NCBI RefSeq assembly: GCF_047496725.1
Contig: NC_132982.1
Coordinates: 5,969,001 to 6,033,000, forward strand
DNA length: 64,000 bases
Reading direction: 5' to 3'
Source of the DNA: Anoplolepis gracilipes
Taxonomy: Eukaryota; Arthropoda; Insecta; Hymenoptera; Formicidae
This document shows positions 12,786-22,891 of this stretch, one piece after another. Each line of letters starts with the position of its first letter. The first letter of the stretch is position 1. The position numbers and the translations under genes are program-made. The notes below the pieces were generated by a model. It had not been told where the DNA came from. It saw only the letters and a program-made list of their open reading frames with translations, and did no database searches.

Positions 12786-12895
12786 AATCAAAGAGCTGCA
12801 ACTTTGGATATTGCCGCATGAATAGTAAACTCGCGTGACGTGCCAGTCGTGATTGTGTCGAGTGTTGAGGTGTAATTATAATTACGCTTGCTCAA

Positions 12896-15767
12896 ATGAA
12901 CAAAAATGACTCGATGAGCAGATATGGGCCTCTCGTCGGCGCGATTGACGAGGGGACGAGTAGTGCTAGGTTTCTGGTACGAGAAATTTGTTTGTACTTA
13001 GTGTGTTAATAATTACAACATATTCATAAGCATAATGAGTTTATGAAATATCTCATAATCTTGGAATCATAAAGCATATAATATATATTGATAAATCGAC
13101 ATCTGTCATAAATTATTTATATAATAAAAATAAATTGAACAAATTGTATTATATAGAGTGAAAAAACGATAACAGTGCCTTTTGTCTAGATCTAGATTAT
13201 AATTTAATGATATAAGATTATAAATAAACTCTTTATGCTGGCTTATATAATTAATTTTTTGTTATTGGTTTTTTTATTATGTATATTAATGTGTATATTG
13301 ATACTACTAATATAATACAACTGATATAAAATTACAAAAATATATATACAGTTTTCCTTCTATTACAATAATATAGGTTTTTGCAGCGAATACAGCAGAA
13401 GTTTTAACATATCATCAAGTTTCAATATCGCAGACATGTCCAAAAGAAGGATGGGTTGAACAAGAGCCTTTAGAAATATTAAAAGCAGTTAGGGAATGCC
13501 TCAAACAAACTGTATTCAATTTAAGACAATTAACAATAGATCCAGCTGATATAGTTGCAATTGGTATAACAAACCAGAGAGAAACTACAGTTGTATGGGA
13601 TTGTATCACAGGAGAGCCACTTTACAATGCCATAGGTAAAGTTATATTATTATAAATATTACAATCCAGATATTTTGTTTGCAATTATTTATGATTCATC
13701 AATCTTGATAATACAGTATGGATGGATATGAGAACCACATCGATTGTGGATGACATATTAAACGGTATACGTAATAGAAACAAAAATTACTTGAAGCCAC
13801 TTTGTGGCTTACCAATTAGCCCCTATTTTAGTGCATTAAAATTAAAATGGTTATTGGAAAATATACCTCAAGTTCAAGAAGCACTGATCGCTAAACGTCT
13901 TATGTTTGGAACTATTGATTCCTGGCTAATTTGGGTTTGTTTATAAAAGAATTATAAGAAAAAAATCTTATAATAATATACAATTTTTATGTTTATATAA
14001 CGTATCCATTTTTTTTGTAATTAGAATTTGACTGGGGGTATTAACGGTGGTGTTCATAGTACAGATGTTACAAACGCTTCGAGAACAATGTTAATGAATA
14101 TTGTGACTCTGAAGTGGGATCCTACTCTATTATCATTTTTCAAAATACCTGCTGAAATTTTACCCGAAATACGAAGCTCTTCCGAGATTTACGGTTATAT
14201 ACAGGATGAATTGCTACAAGGTGTTCCTATATCTGGGGTAATCTCTTGTACTATTTAATTATTTTGTAATGTAAAATATTAAAAGATGCTATCTCAAAAT
14301 TTTCAACAATGCTAATAATGTAATATTTTATTTTAAAATATTGCACTTTATTTTGTTCTAAAATATTAAATGTGAAATGTGTGTTAGAAAAGATTTAATT
14401 AATAAAATGAAAATTATTTATTCTAGTGCTTAGGTGATCAACAATCAGCTTTAGTAGGCCAAATGTGCCTTCAACAAGGACAGGCAAAAAGTACTTATGG
14501 TACTGGTTGTTTTCTTCTTTACAATACTGGCACAGCTGTAAGAAATATTTCGTTGCATTGTTATAATATTACAAATAATATTTAATTTTATTTGAATAGA
14601 ATTGTATTGGACGTTTCAGATTGTGGATTCATCTCATGGTTTATTAACAACGGTTGCTTATCAATTAGGAGCACATACTTCTCCAGTGTATGCTCTTGAA
14701 GGGTCTGTTGCTATCGCAGGTGCTGTTATACAATGGCTGAAGGATAATCTTGGAATACTGGCTAATGTAAAAGACTGTGAAACTATTGTCGAACAAATAC
14801 CAACAGACAATCGTGTTGTTTTTGTGCCAGCATTTGCTGGACTGTACGCTCCATATTGGAGAAAAGATGCGCGAAGGTTTATCAATTTTATCAATATAAA
14901 AATATTTTATTAAACTTTGAATCACAACATATATATATATTTTTATAAATTGTTTCAGTATCATATGTGGTATCAGCGAAGATACTAATAGCGCACATAT
15001 TATAAAGGCAGCTCTGCAGGCAGTATGCTTTCAAACAAGAGACATTTTAGAAGCTATGAAAGAAGATACTGGTTTGGTATTGTCAAAACTATTAGTAGAT
15101 GGTGCAATGACTACTAATAATTTATTAATGCAAATGCAAGCTGATATTTGTGGAATTCCAGTAGGTAAGTAGGATCAAATAAATGCATATATATCAGCGA
15201 GTTATGTAAAAGATAGCAAATTAAATTATAATAAAGAAGTTGATAAACAAATGTATGCAATTTCATAAGTTAGGCCACTGATGTGTGAAACTACTGCACT
15301 TGGAGTCGCAATTGCTGCAGGAAGTGCAGAAGGAATACGCAAATGGGATGTAAAGAGTGATACTGCCGTTCCTAGCGACATTTTCTTACCGTCAATAACT
15401 GAAAATGGTAATTATTATATAACGCAATCTTTTTTTTTTTTCTTTGTTAATAAATGTTAAAACTTTTTTTATAGAACTTAACTTTACTTTTTTTATAGAA
15501 ATTAATTAAATATATTTGTTTTAGAACGTGATATTTTATATTCCCAGTGGAAAATGGCTATTAATAGAAGCTTAGGTTGGGAATTACTTCCAGAAACAGA
15601 TGGTAAATAATGAATATTAGCAATGATTATTGTTACATGATTTTTAATAGCAAATATTTCTATTTACAGATGAAACAAAAGATATACATAGAGCAACTGC
15701 ACCAGGTATATTTATAATGACCACCATAATAGTACTTATAGTTGCTAAGTACAGATCTACTTTATAA
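12896..15767 (+). CDS. Gk: Glycerol kinase
   Basis: This enzyme phosphorylates glycerol with ATP to sn-glycerol 3-phosphate, feeding lipid synthesis and the glycerol-phosphate shuttle. Ten exons: 12896-12976, 13377-13635, 13717-13934, 14025-14237, 14427-14537, 14620-14876, 14959-15164, 15270-15407, 15525-15602 and 15670-15767. They give 552 residues, about the length of animal glycerol kinases. Residues 13-27 carry the phosphate-binding GPLVGAIDEGTSS-type start. FGGY signature 1 is at about 150-162 (YFSALKLKWLLEN). GDQQSALVGQ and the second signature (DGAMTTNNLLMQMQAD) follow. The C-terminus is strongly hydrophobic (FIMTTIIVLIVAKYR), as in forms that anchor to the outer mitochondrial membrane. 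The first ATG is chosen; a second Met lies six residues in. Convergent with the downstream kinase gene. Confidence 0.96.
12977..13376 (+). other. Glycerol kinase intron 1
   Basis: A 400-bp AT-rich intron with GT..AG ends. I see no other feature in it. Confidence 0.85.
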
Positions 15768-15880
15768 TGATTGTATATGCAGTTTTGTGTACTACATATT
15801 TTATTTAAGCAAGATATACTCAGTGAAATTGAAAATATCGTAAGCGTGAAATATTACTTTATATCAGTGTAAACATAGTA

Positions 15881-15886
15881 TTTATT
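15881..15886 (-). terminator. Candidate poly(A) signal, TSSK-like kinase
   Basis: Minus-strand AATAAA, about 160 bp after the kinase stop. It lies on the glycerol-kinase side of that gene's own signal at 15908, so the two mRNAs probably overlap. Confidence 0.45.
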
Positions 15887-15907
15887 ATTGATTAAAAAAA
15901 AGTCGAG

Positions 15908-15913
15908 AATAAA
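15908..15913 (+). terminator. Candidate poly(A) signal, glycerol kinase
   Basis: AATAAA 140 bp after the glycerol kinase stop, the first canonical hexamer I see on the plus strand. Confidence 0.5.
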
Positions 15914-16047
15914 AAGTGCCATACTAGGATAAAAATGTTATCAAATAATTTCAAATTTTTAGTCCGTTTTAATGATGTTAATGGTTTCTTTATAATATTA
16001 CACGAGTTGTATAGCTTCATATTTTAAATCGGTCTTTTCGTTTTATC

Positions 16048-17872
16048 TTAGATAGTAGCGTCTTCAGGTTTCTCATTTTTTTGAAAAATTTCCGGAACAA
16101 TTGATGTTATATGTTTGTCAAATATTTTTGATTCTTTTGATTTTGGCGGTATTTCAGGTACTATTTCCTATAACAATATATGAAATACAATCAAGTCCAA
16201 TTCATAAGACTTGTGTATAATCTTATCAATTAATTCTTACAACGAATCTGTCACTGATCGATGTTTGAGCAACGACGGATGTCTCTAACCAGGCATCATT
16301 TCTTATATTATTGATGCGCAGTCTTGCTGATTGAGGTACTAGTATGCGGCTAATAAGAGAACGGCATGATTGAGAGACTTTAGGAAGTTTAGGAAACCCC
16401 ACTCTGTTTTGTACTTGCTGAAAAAAGATGGAGGACTACAATTAAAAGGAGATGAACATGTGAAATTCATGGTTTATTTATAAATAATTTATAAAAGAAA
16501 TGATAATACAAAAATTATCTCTTAATTTCCATAGCATAGATTTATTATGCTTGTTTATATTCTATATTAATATTTACATTTTATTTGTAATGTGATTAAA
16601 TTAAAAAATTATTTATATAGATAATTTTTATATGAAAATGCATTATATGACAAGAGATATATATATATAAACGAAAATATTGGAATTGACCTGGTGTACA
16701 TTGAGTATACCGGTTAGGCATATACCTGGGTACCTTTAGTAGTTGCGCATGATTCGAATCATCAAACGGCAGCCGACCGCACACCATAGTATAAAGCACT
16801 ACTCCCATGGACCATATATCGGAAAGTTGAGGCTGGTATGGAATACCACGTAGAATTTCGGGTGATGCGTAAGCATAACTGCCGCAGTAGGTTGTACTGA
16901 GGAGCCACTCGCCATTCTTTGGCTTCATTTGGCCTCGTGCGAATCCAAAGTCCGACAATTTAATATTGAAATAATGATCCATAAGCAAATTCTCGCACTT
17001 TATGTCTCTGTAAATGTCCAGAAAAAAATTATCGTTAACCGTCGGAAATGTTCCTGACATAAGCTTAACAAGACGTTATTTTTTATATTAATTTTATTTC
17101 TTTTAACATTAATTTTTTATTTGTTTACCTATGTACTATGCCACGATCATGGCAATAATCAATCGCTTCCAAGAGTTGCCGAAACCACTTGCGGCTACGT
17201 AACTCATCAATGTAAATATCACGGCGTATTATATCGAGCAAACTGCCGTTCTGAGCGTATTCCATGATAATATATACCCTGTGAAAAAGTAGAACGATTT
17301 AAAAAAGTGGCAAAAATGAAAAAATTTATAATTTATTTTCACGTAACAAACTTCTGTAAATTGCTTTTAATATTCTAGATAAGGTCTTATAAATGTTATA
17401 TTAACAATAAAATTAAACGATAATAAAATATATCGGAAACACAAACCGATGAGTGGTTTCTATGGCCTGTAGGAAGCGAATCAAATTCGGATGTTTTAAT
17501 CCTTTCACCACTTCAATCTCACGAGGTAAGAATTTCGTCAGGTGGTCTTCGGGTGCTTGGAATTTCGAGACTATCTTCACCGCCACTTGACAATCGTGCC
17601 GATTGGACTTTGCGATCTAACAATAAATAAAAAATATTTAAAATTAAAAAGAACTTGACACTTAAAAAAAAAGAAATGGAATAGACCTGGGAATATGTTA
17701 CCTTGACTATAGCATACGATCCGGCCCCTATGGTCTTCCCGAGAATATAACCGTGCGACTCGAGAACTGTCAATTTCTTTTCTGATTTTTCGTCATCTTT
17801 TTTGTCGTCTATTGATCTCATATCGAACATTCGTTCGTTTGATGTACACTTTATTATTGGTATCATCGCCAT
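16048..17872 (-). CDS. TSSK-like serine/threonine protein kinase
   Basis: A protein kinase of the CAMK group resembling testis-specific serine kinases, which in animals act in spermatid differentiation. Exons on the minus strand: 17896 (or start 17872)-17702, 17616-17447, 17278-17129, 17007-16734, 16417-16241 and 16167-16048. All phases close, giving about 353 residues from the ATG at 17872. Visible motifs: P-loop GAGSYAIV (49-56), Lys71 in VAVKIV, HRDIKCEN (HRD 163-165), DFG (183-185), YCGSYAYASPEIL and the TSSK-typical GIPYQPQLSDIWSMGVVLY. All catalytic residues are present. The last exon adds a Lys/Glu/Pro-rich tail. The start is uncertain. The exon is preceded by a good acceptor at 17897-17898, and a mini-exon at 18019-18039 could supply an upstream ATG in phase. 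The family call is strong; male-germline expression is inferred from the family. Confidence 0.9.
17129..17278 (-). other. TSSK exon carrying the VYIIMEYAQNGSLL segment and HR of the HRD motif
   Basis: This exon has no entry-length open frame of its own, so it is easily missed. It encodes the hinge (IIMEYAQNGSLL) and ends inside the catalytic HRD codons. Its phases (1 base in, 2 bases out) join the flanking exons exactly. Confidence 0.9.
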
Positions 17873-17896
17873 TTCCGGCGAAGATAAAGTTTTTGG

Positions 17897-18581
17897 CTGC
17901 AAAGAAAGAAGATGATTATCAAACTAAATTACAAATTAACAAAAATTTATTTTATGATATATATTATATCTCTATTCTTTTTTTAATTTATTAGAATTTA
18001 TTGTAATAATTTAGGTACAAACCTCGATAATTTCTTCATATTACTGCAAATAAATTTCTACTTAAAGTACAATTTATTTTACTTGTATTGGATATATGCA
18101 TGTTTTTATTTGTTGAAACGACAGATTTAATTTGATTTTGACATGTAAACAATTTTGAATTTTTAATGTGGAAAGACAAATAATTCGGAAAGAAATAATA
18201 TGTAACAACTGAAATGTGAAAAGTATCCGCAATCGAAATTATGCTGAATCGATCAAATTGATACATTCGATATATTCAAAATTTCGAAATAAGACAGATA
18301 TAAAAAAAGATATTAAATAGATATCGGATATCATTAAATTATTTATTTTATAATATGACAAAATTCTAATATGTATATGAATGATATATTTTACACACAT
18401 ATTTATTACATGATACTCTCGTATTTATTTCACGACTAATGTGATATATTTATAAATTATAAAAAAAACTTATTTAATCATATAAATTTTATATTAATAT
18501 TAATTTTCTTTTTTTAATGCACAAAATGAAATCTTGTAATTTGAATTCGCATATATTAAATTATAATAATTTCTCTACCAG

Positions 18582-18613
<32 letters not shown>

Positions 18614-19061
18614 GTTATATTGTTATCTATGATATGTGTGTGTGTGTATTAAAATAAAAAAAGATGTGAGCTAAAATAATATGTAATAAAATACATTAAT
18701 AAATCTATAATATTTTCGTGTACCTTTCAACTCTACAATTATGAATTTAGCATGGACACGAACCAATAGATCGTTTTACCATGGTATCGAAAACTGGATG
18801 CAGCCATGTAGTTCTGCCAGCTATAAAATTGATCTAGTTAGCGCCACTATACCACGGAGAAAAAGCGTCTGAAGAAAAACATGGGGCATGACGCCTCTCA
18901 GATTTCTCTCTGGCGGCGCTCTTCTAGAACTCGAATCGCCCCTATCCCTAGCCTTTACTTCAGGTAGAGTTTGTGGTTTGTGTCATTCTGCAATTCTTGT
19001 TTATAATCGAATAATACAGCGCAATATAAAACAGAACCATTTACGTATTATTTAAATAACC
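17897..19061. other. Divergent spacer, TSSK-like gene and tsunagi
   Basis: Mostly AT-rich, with a (TA)n run near 18,588-18,603. The last 330 bp before tsunagi are richer in GC and hold TAGCGCCACTA at 18839 and CTCTGGCGGCGCT at 18908. Both resemble insect CTCF-type sites on opposite orientations. This is likely the tsunagi promoter. The only possible coding exon is the mini-exon at 18019. Confidence 0.5.
18019..18039 (-). other. Possible first coding mini-exon of the TSSK-like gene
   Basis: ATG followed by six codons (MKKLSRF) and a GTACCT donor would splice in phase 0 to the acceptor at 17896, lengthening the protein to 368 residues. The donor is weak (GTACCT). Starting at 17872 inside the next exon is the alternative. 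Confidence 0.3.
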
Positions 19062-19986
19062 ATGGCGGATGTTTTGGACATTGATAACGCCGAGGAATTC
19101 GAAGTCGATGATGAAGGAGATCGTAAGTCTCACTTTTTTTGTGGCTCTTGCAAACATCAATTTTAATACATAACCTCACATTTTTTTTTTCTCTTCGATG
19201 TTTTCTGTGTTCTAAAATAACATATTCTTTCGCTGAATTTTAAAAAGTAACAAGTTACTGAATAATATTGATAGTAAGTTTTGTCAGCTGAATTCATCAG
19301 ATAACAAATTTTTATTAGGAAGAGATTGTTCTAATAAAATTTGAATTAATGTGATAAACTTCTAATTACTTTAACATGTTTTCAGAGGGTATTGCTCGTC
19401 TTAAGGAGAAGGCAAAGAGAAGGAAAGGTAGGGGTCATGGTGCAGAATTAGTATCAACAAGAGATGACGTTGGCCATTATGAGTCCATGAATATTGTCGA
19501 GGAAGATGATAATGAGCCTGGACCTCAAAGATGTAAGAATATTTTCTTTGTAACTTTTTAAATAATGAAATTGTTGTAATATACTTTTATTTCTCTTTAT
19601 ATTTTTAGCTGTGGAAGGCTGGATCTTATTCATAAATTCAGTGCATGAAGAAGCACAAGAGGATGATATTCAGGATAAATTTTCTGAATTTGGCCAAATT
19701 AAAAACTTGCATTTAAATTTGGATAGAAGGACAGGATTTTTGAAAGGTTACGCATTGGTGGAATATGAAACATTTAAGGAGGCACAAGCTGCAAAAGAGG
19801 CTCTGAATGGAACAGAGATCTTAGGTCAGGCTATTTCAGTCGATTGGTGTTTCGTGAAAGGACCCAAAAAGTAAGTAATACTAGCTATTTCAAGATTTTT
19901 GAATTAATATACTTTAAATTGTACATATATATTTGTTGGATATTTATTTTTACAGAATCAGAAAAAGAAGTCACAGAAGGCGATGA
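19062..19986 (+). CDS. tsu: RNA-binding protein Tsunagi / Y14 (RBM8A)
   Basis: Y14 is a core subunit of the exon-junction complex. Paired with Mago nashi it clamps eIF4A3 on spliced mRNA in the nucleus and cytoplasm. Four exons (19062-19122, 19386-19532, 19609-19870, 19956-19986) give 166 residues, close to the roughly 165-175 usual for the family. The N-terminus MADVLDID plus an acidic stretch and KLKEKAKRRKGRG-like region is conserved. One RRM spans about 71-150, with RNP2 ILFINS and RNP1 KGYALVEY after LNLDRRTGFL. The tail is basic (RKRSHRRR) and shorter than the vertebrate RS tail. The last exon codes only ten residues and the stop. Convergent with Rpt5. Confidence 0.97.
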
Positions 19987-20034
19987 GCATTTTATGTATT
20001 CGTATTAAGCTTTAAGAAATTTCAAATATTAATC

Positions 20035-20040
20035 AATAAA
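20035..20040 (+). terminator. Candidate poly(A) signal, tsunagi
   Basis: AATAAA, 49 bp after the tsunagi stop; an overlapping second AATAAA follows at once. Confidence 0.6.
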
Positions 20041-20493
20041 TAAAAAGAATTTTAATCCCTATGCTAATTATATAAGGAAACAATATTTTGTACAAATATT
20101 TTGTTTCTATATTTCTTTCATTCTCTATAAATTTTGTTTTGTTTAGTTTTCATATATTATTAAATATTAGAAATTCTTGTAAAGCATATATGAAATAAGA
20201 CATTTAAATGCTAAATTAATCATTAACATTTTATTTTTATAATGTGGTAATTTTTATCATGTAATATTCAATAAAAATTTCAATTGGTAAATTTGTTAAA
20301 TGATTTTTTAATCCACATTGTGAAATAATATATTTATATACAAGTATTTGTACAAAAAAAAAGAAAAAAAAAACAGTGATAAAGTGTAGTATTTTCTTTA
20401 AATTTTTCTTCTTTAGCAGTTTATTGTTTAAGCAATAATCTGTATTTGCTAAAAAATCTCGAAGTATCGAGACAAGATTTAGTCTTCTCTTTT

Positions 20494-20499
20494 TTTATT
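20494..20499 (-). terminator. Candidate poly(A) signal, Rpt5
   Basis: Minus-strand AATAAA, 52 bp after the Rpt5 stop. Unlike the other two convergent pairs, the two signals here are well separated (about 450 bp). Confidence 0.55.
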
Positions 20500-20550
20500 A
20501 TGTTTATATAAAAGATATCTTAATAAATAAATGATGTGTGGCAGGGCGCA

Positions 20551-22891
20551 TTAAGCATAATAATTCAAATTTGCTTTCTTCTTCGCCTGGACTTCATTGA
20601 TAGCTTCCATTAAATCTTCATGGGTCACTTCTGTTGCATTGCGTCGTAATGCTATCATACCCTGTAAACACATTACATCTTAATTATTTTGACGAGTTAT
20701 GTGTATAGATAAGATCGAGTTAAAATAAACATAAATTAATTGAACAAATATAATGACTAGATCTTATTGATATCTATTATGAAAAAATAATTAATTATTG
20801 GATAAAACTTATATTTGTAGATATAATGGCAAAGAAATAGTTTTACTTTATTTAATTTTGAACTCTTTAAAAAATAAATTTTTATCATAATGAATAAATG
20901 AATTCGTTGTGTGTTGCACTATTACTGTGATTAAACTTAAATGTAAACTTACTGCTTCTACGCAAACTGCTTTGCATTGTGCTCCGTTAAAATCATCCGT
21001 TGATCTGGATAATTCCTCGAAATTCACATCGGGTGACATATTCATTTTGCGTGAATGAATTTGCATGATGCGTGCCCTAGCTTCTTCGTTCGGATGTGGA
21101 AACTCAATTTTCCTATCCAAGCGTCCGGATCTCAACAAAGCCGGATCTAAAATGTCTACTCTATTCGTGGCGGCGATTACTTTGATGTCGGCGGTCGAGC
21201 TAAAACCATCCAATTGATTCAGCAGCTCCAACATAGTACGCTGTACCTCCCTGTCGCCAGCTTTCTCTGAATCAAAACGCTTTGTGCCGATAGCGTCTAG
21301 TTCATCGATGAAAATTATTGCCGGTGCTTTCTCTTTGGCCAAGGAGAACGCGTCTCTGACTAACTTGGCACCATCGCCAATGAACATCTGCACTAGTTGC
21401 GGACCAGCGAGTTTTAAAAAGGTAGATTTTGTTTGGGCAGCACAGGCTCTTGCTAACAAAGTTTTTCCAGTTCCAGGTGGACCATAGAGTAAGACACCCT
21501 TAGGAGGCTGTATTCCTAGATTTTCAAATTTCTCCTTATGCGTCATGGGCAATACAACGGCTTCGATTAACTCCTGAATTTGTTTGTCCAGTCCACCGAT
21601 ATCGGAATATTGTTCTGTAGGTCTTTCATCTACTTCCATAGCTTTGACTCTGGCATCGTATTCGGCAGGCAGAGTCTCCAACACGAGATAACTATCCTTG
21701 TTCACACCCACTAAATCACCTGGCTTCAGCGATTCGGCGTCAACCAGACCGATCACAGGGAGAAAGTATGTTTGACGGGTTGACGTTTTTATAACTGCGC
21801 ATTTACCCTTTCTCTGTGCATCTAAATCGACCACGGCTCCATCTTCCTCCCCCATGTCCTGCGGGTCGACGTCTAACAGCTCGATGACGTTGGACACTAG
21901 GTATGGTAGGGTCTTGTTTACCTTAATCTTTTCTGTATTTTCTTTGATCTTATCATTTTGTGCCTGGAGTTCATGCGAAATCCGCATCACTTCGCTCTTC
22001 ATTATCTTGATTTCATTATCCAGAAGTCGTGTACGTGATACGATTTCGTCCGTGGACATTCGTAGAACATCTTCTCCTAGTGTTTCCTATGAAACAAAGA
22101 TCCATGATAATGATAATTTTTCCTTACTTATAAAAGTCATTAAGTGTTATACGTAACAGAAATATGCTTTTATATTATATATATATATATAATATATATT
22201 TTAGAGAGAATTGAAAATAAAAACATATAAAATTATTTATAAGCAACAATATTTTATATAATCATATACTTATATAAAAGAAGCAAATATGTTTGTAAAT
22301 TTTTACAGAACAAATATTCGTTATTAACATATTCAATTCTAACTTTCAAAAATTTTTATTTAGGAACATTGATATATTTCTATAATTTATAGTGAATTTA
22401 AATCAATACAAAATAATACAATTAATTACATTATCAAATTAAATTAAAATAAAGTTTTATTCTTGTTCTTTATATTTTTGAAAAGATAACACATACAATT
22501 TTGAACCTAGAAAATAAATGCTAAAAGATTTTGACTAATGTACTTTTTTTTTTGTAATGTAATGTGACTTAAATTTGCAGAATGGAAAATTTTAATAATT
22601 TATTGCCATTGTAATAAATTCTTAAACTCAGTTATACTGAAAAGACATGAATGCAAAAAAGAAGCTGAAAATAGAAAATGAAAATATTAATCAATTTAGA
22701 TTAATTATTAGCAAATATAACATAGTGTCAAATGTATATATGCTTAGATATGCTTGTCATTCATAGTGCCATAACCTATAAAACAGTATTTATGGATACT
22801 AAATAATTAAGTCTCTCTTGGAATTATTCTTTCAAGCAGAATCACATACCTCCCCATCCTCCCAAATAGATTTATCCTCAAGCGTAGCCAT
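20551..22891 (-). CDS. Rpt5: 26S proteasome regulatory ATPase subunit Rpt5 (PSMC3)
   Basis: One of six AAA ATPases in the proteasome base that unfold ubiquitinated substrates and open the 20S gate. Three exons (22891-22850, 22086-20953, 20661-20551) give 428 residues, near the roughly 430-440 of animal Rpt5. An N-terminal coiled coil (about 24-75) and OB fold precede the AAA domain: Walker A GPPGTGKT at about 216-223, Walker B IIFIDELDAIG at about 271-281, then a second-region-of-homology stretch with ALLRSGRLDRK. The C-terminus ends NLNYYA, a hydrophobic-Tyr-any tail that docks into the 20S alpha ring. The first exon codes 14 residues (MATLEDKSIWEDGE) across a 763-bp intron. The Met at 22059 is internal. 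Confidence 0.97.
22087..22849 (-). other. Rpt5 intron 1
   Basis: AT-rich intron with consensus ends (donor GTATGT). It holds a TA-rich run near 22,176-22,200 and no other feature I can name. Confidence 0.85.

Larger units (their letters stand above)
10645..12895. other. Divergent promoter region, zinc-finger gene and glycerol kinase
   Basis: This is a 2.25-kb spacer between two divergent start codons. The middle (about 11,040-11,980) is GC- and CpG-rich, unlike the AT-rich flanks. It contains a GTGTGC tandem repeat, an inverted pair of TCTAGCGCTATA sites and a CTCF-like motif. Overlapping open frames here (for example 11,490-11,900 on + and 11,456-11,869 on -) are on both strands and look like nothing known, so I treat them as by-products of GC content. 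An unannotated non-coding first exon is possible. Confidence 0.55.
19987..20550. other. Convergent 3' spacer, tsunagi and Rpt5
   Basis: AT-rich 3'-UTR sequence between facing stop codons with poly(A) hexamers for both genes and no coding signal. Confidence 0.7.

Noticed and set aside
16745..16760. GATTCGAATC resembling a tRNA T-loop
   Set aside because: It lies inside a TSSK exon and no acceptor stem, D arm or anticodon arm surrounds it.
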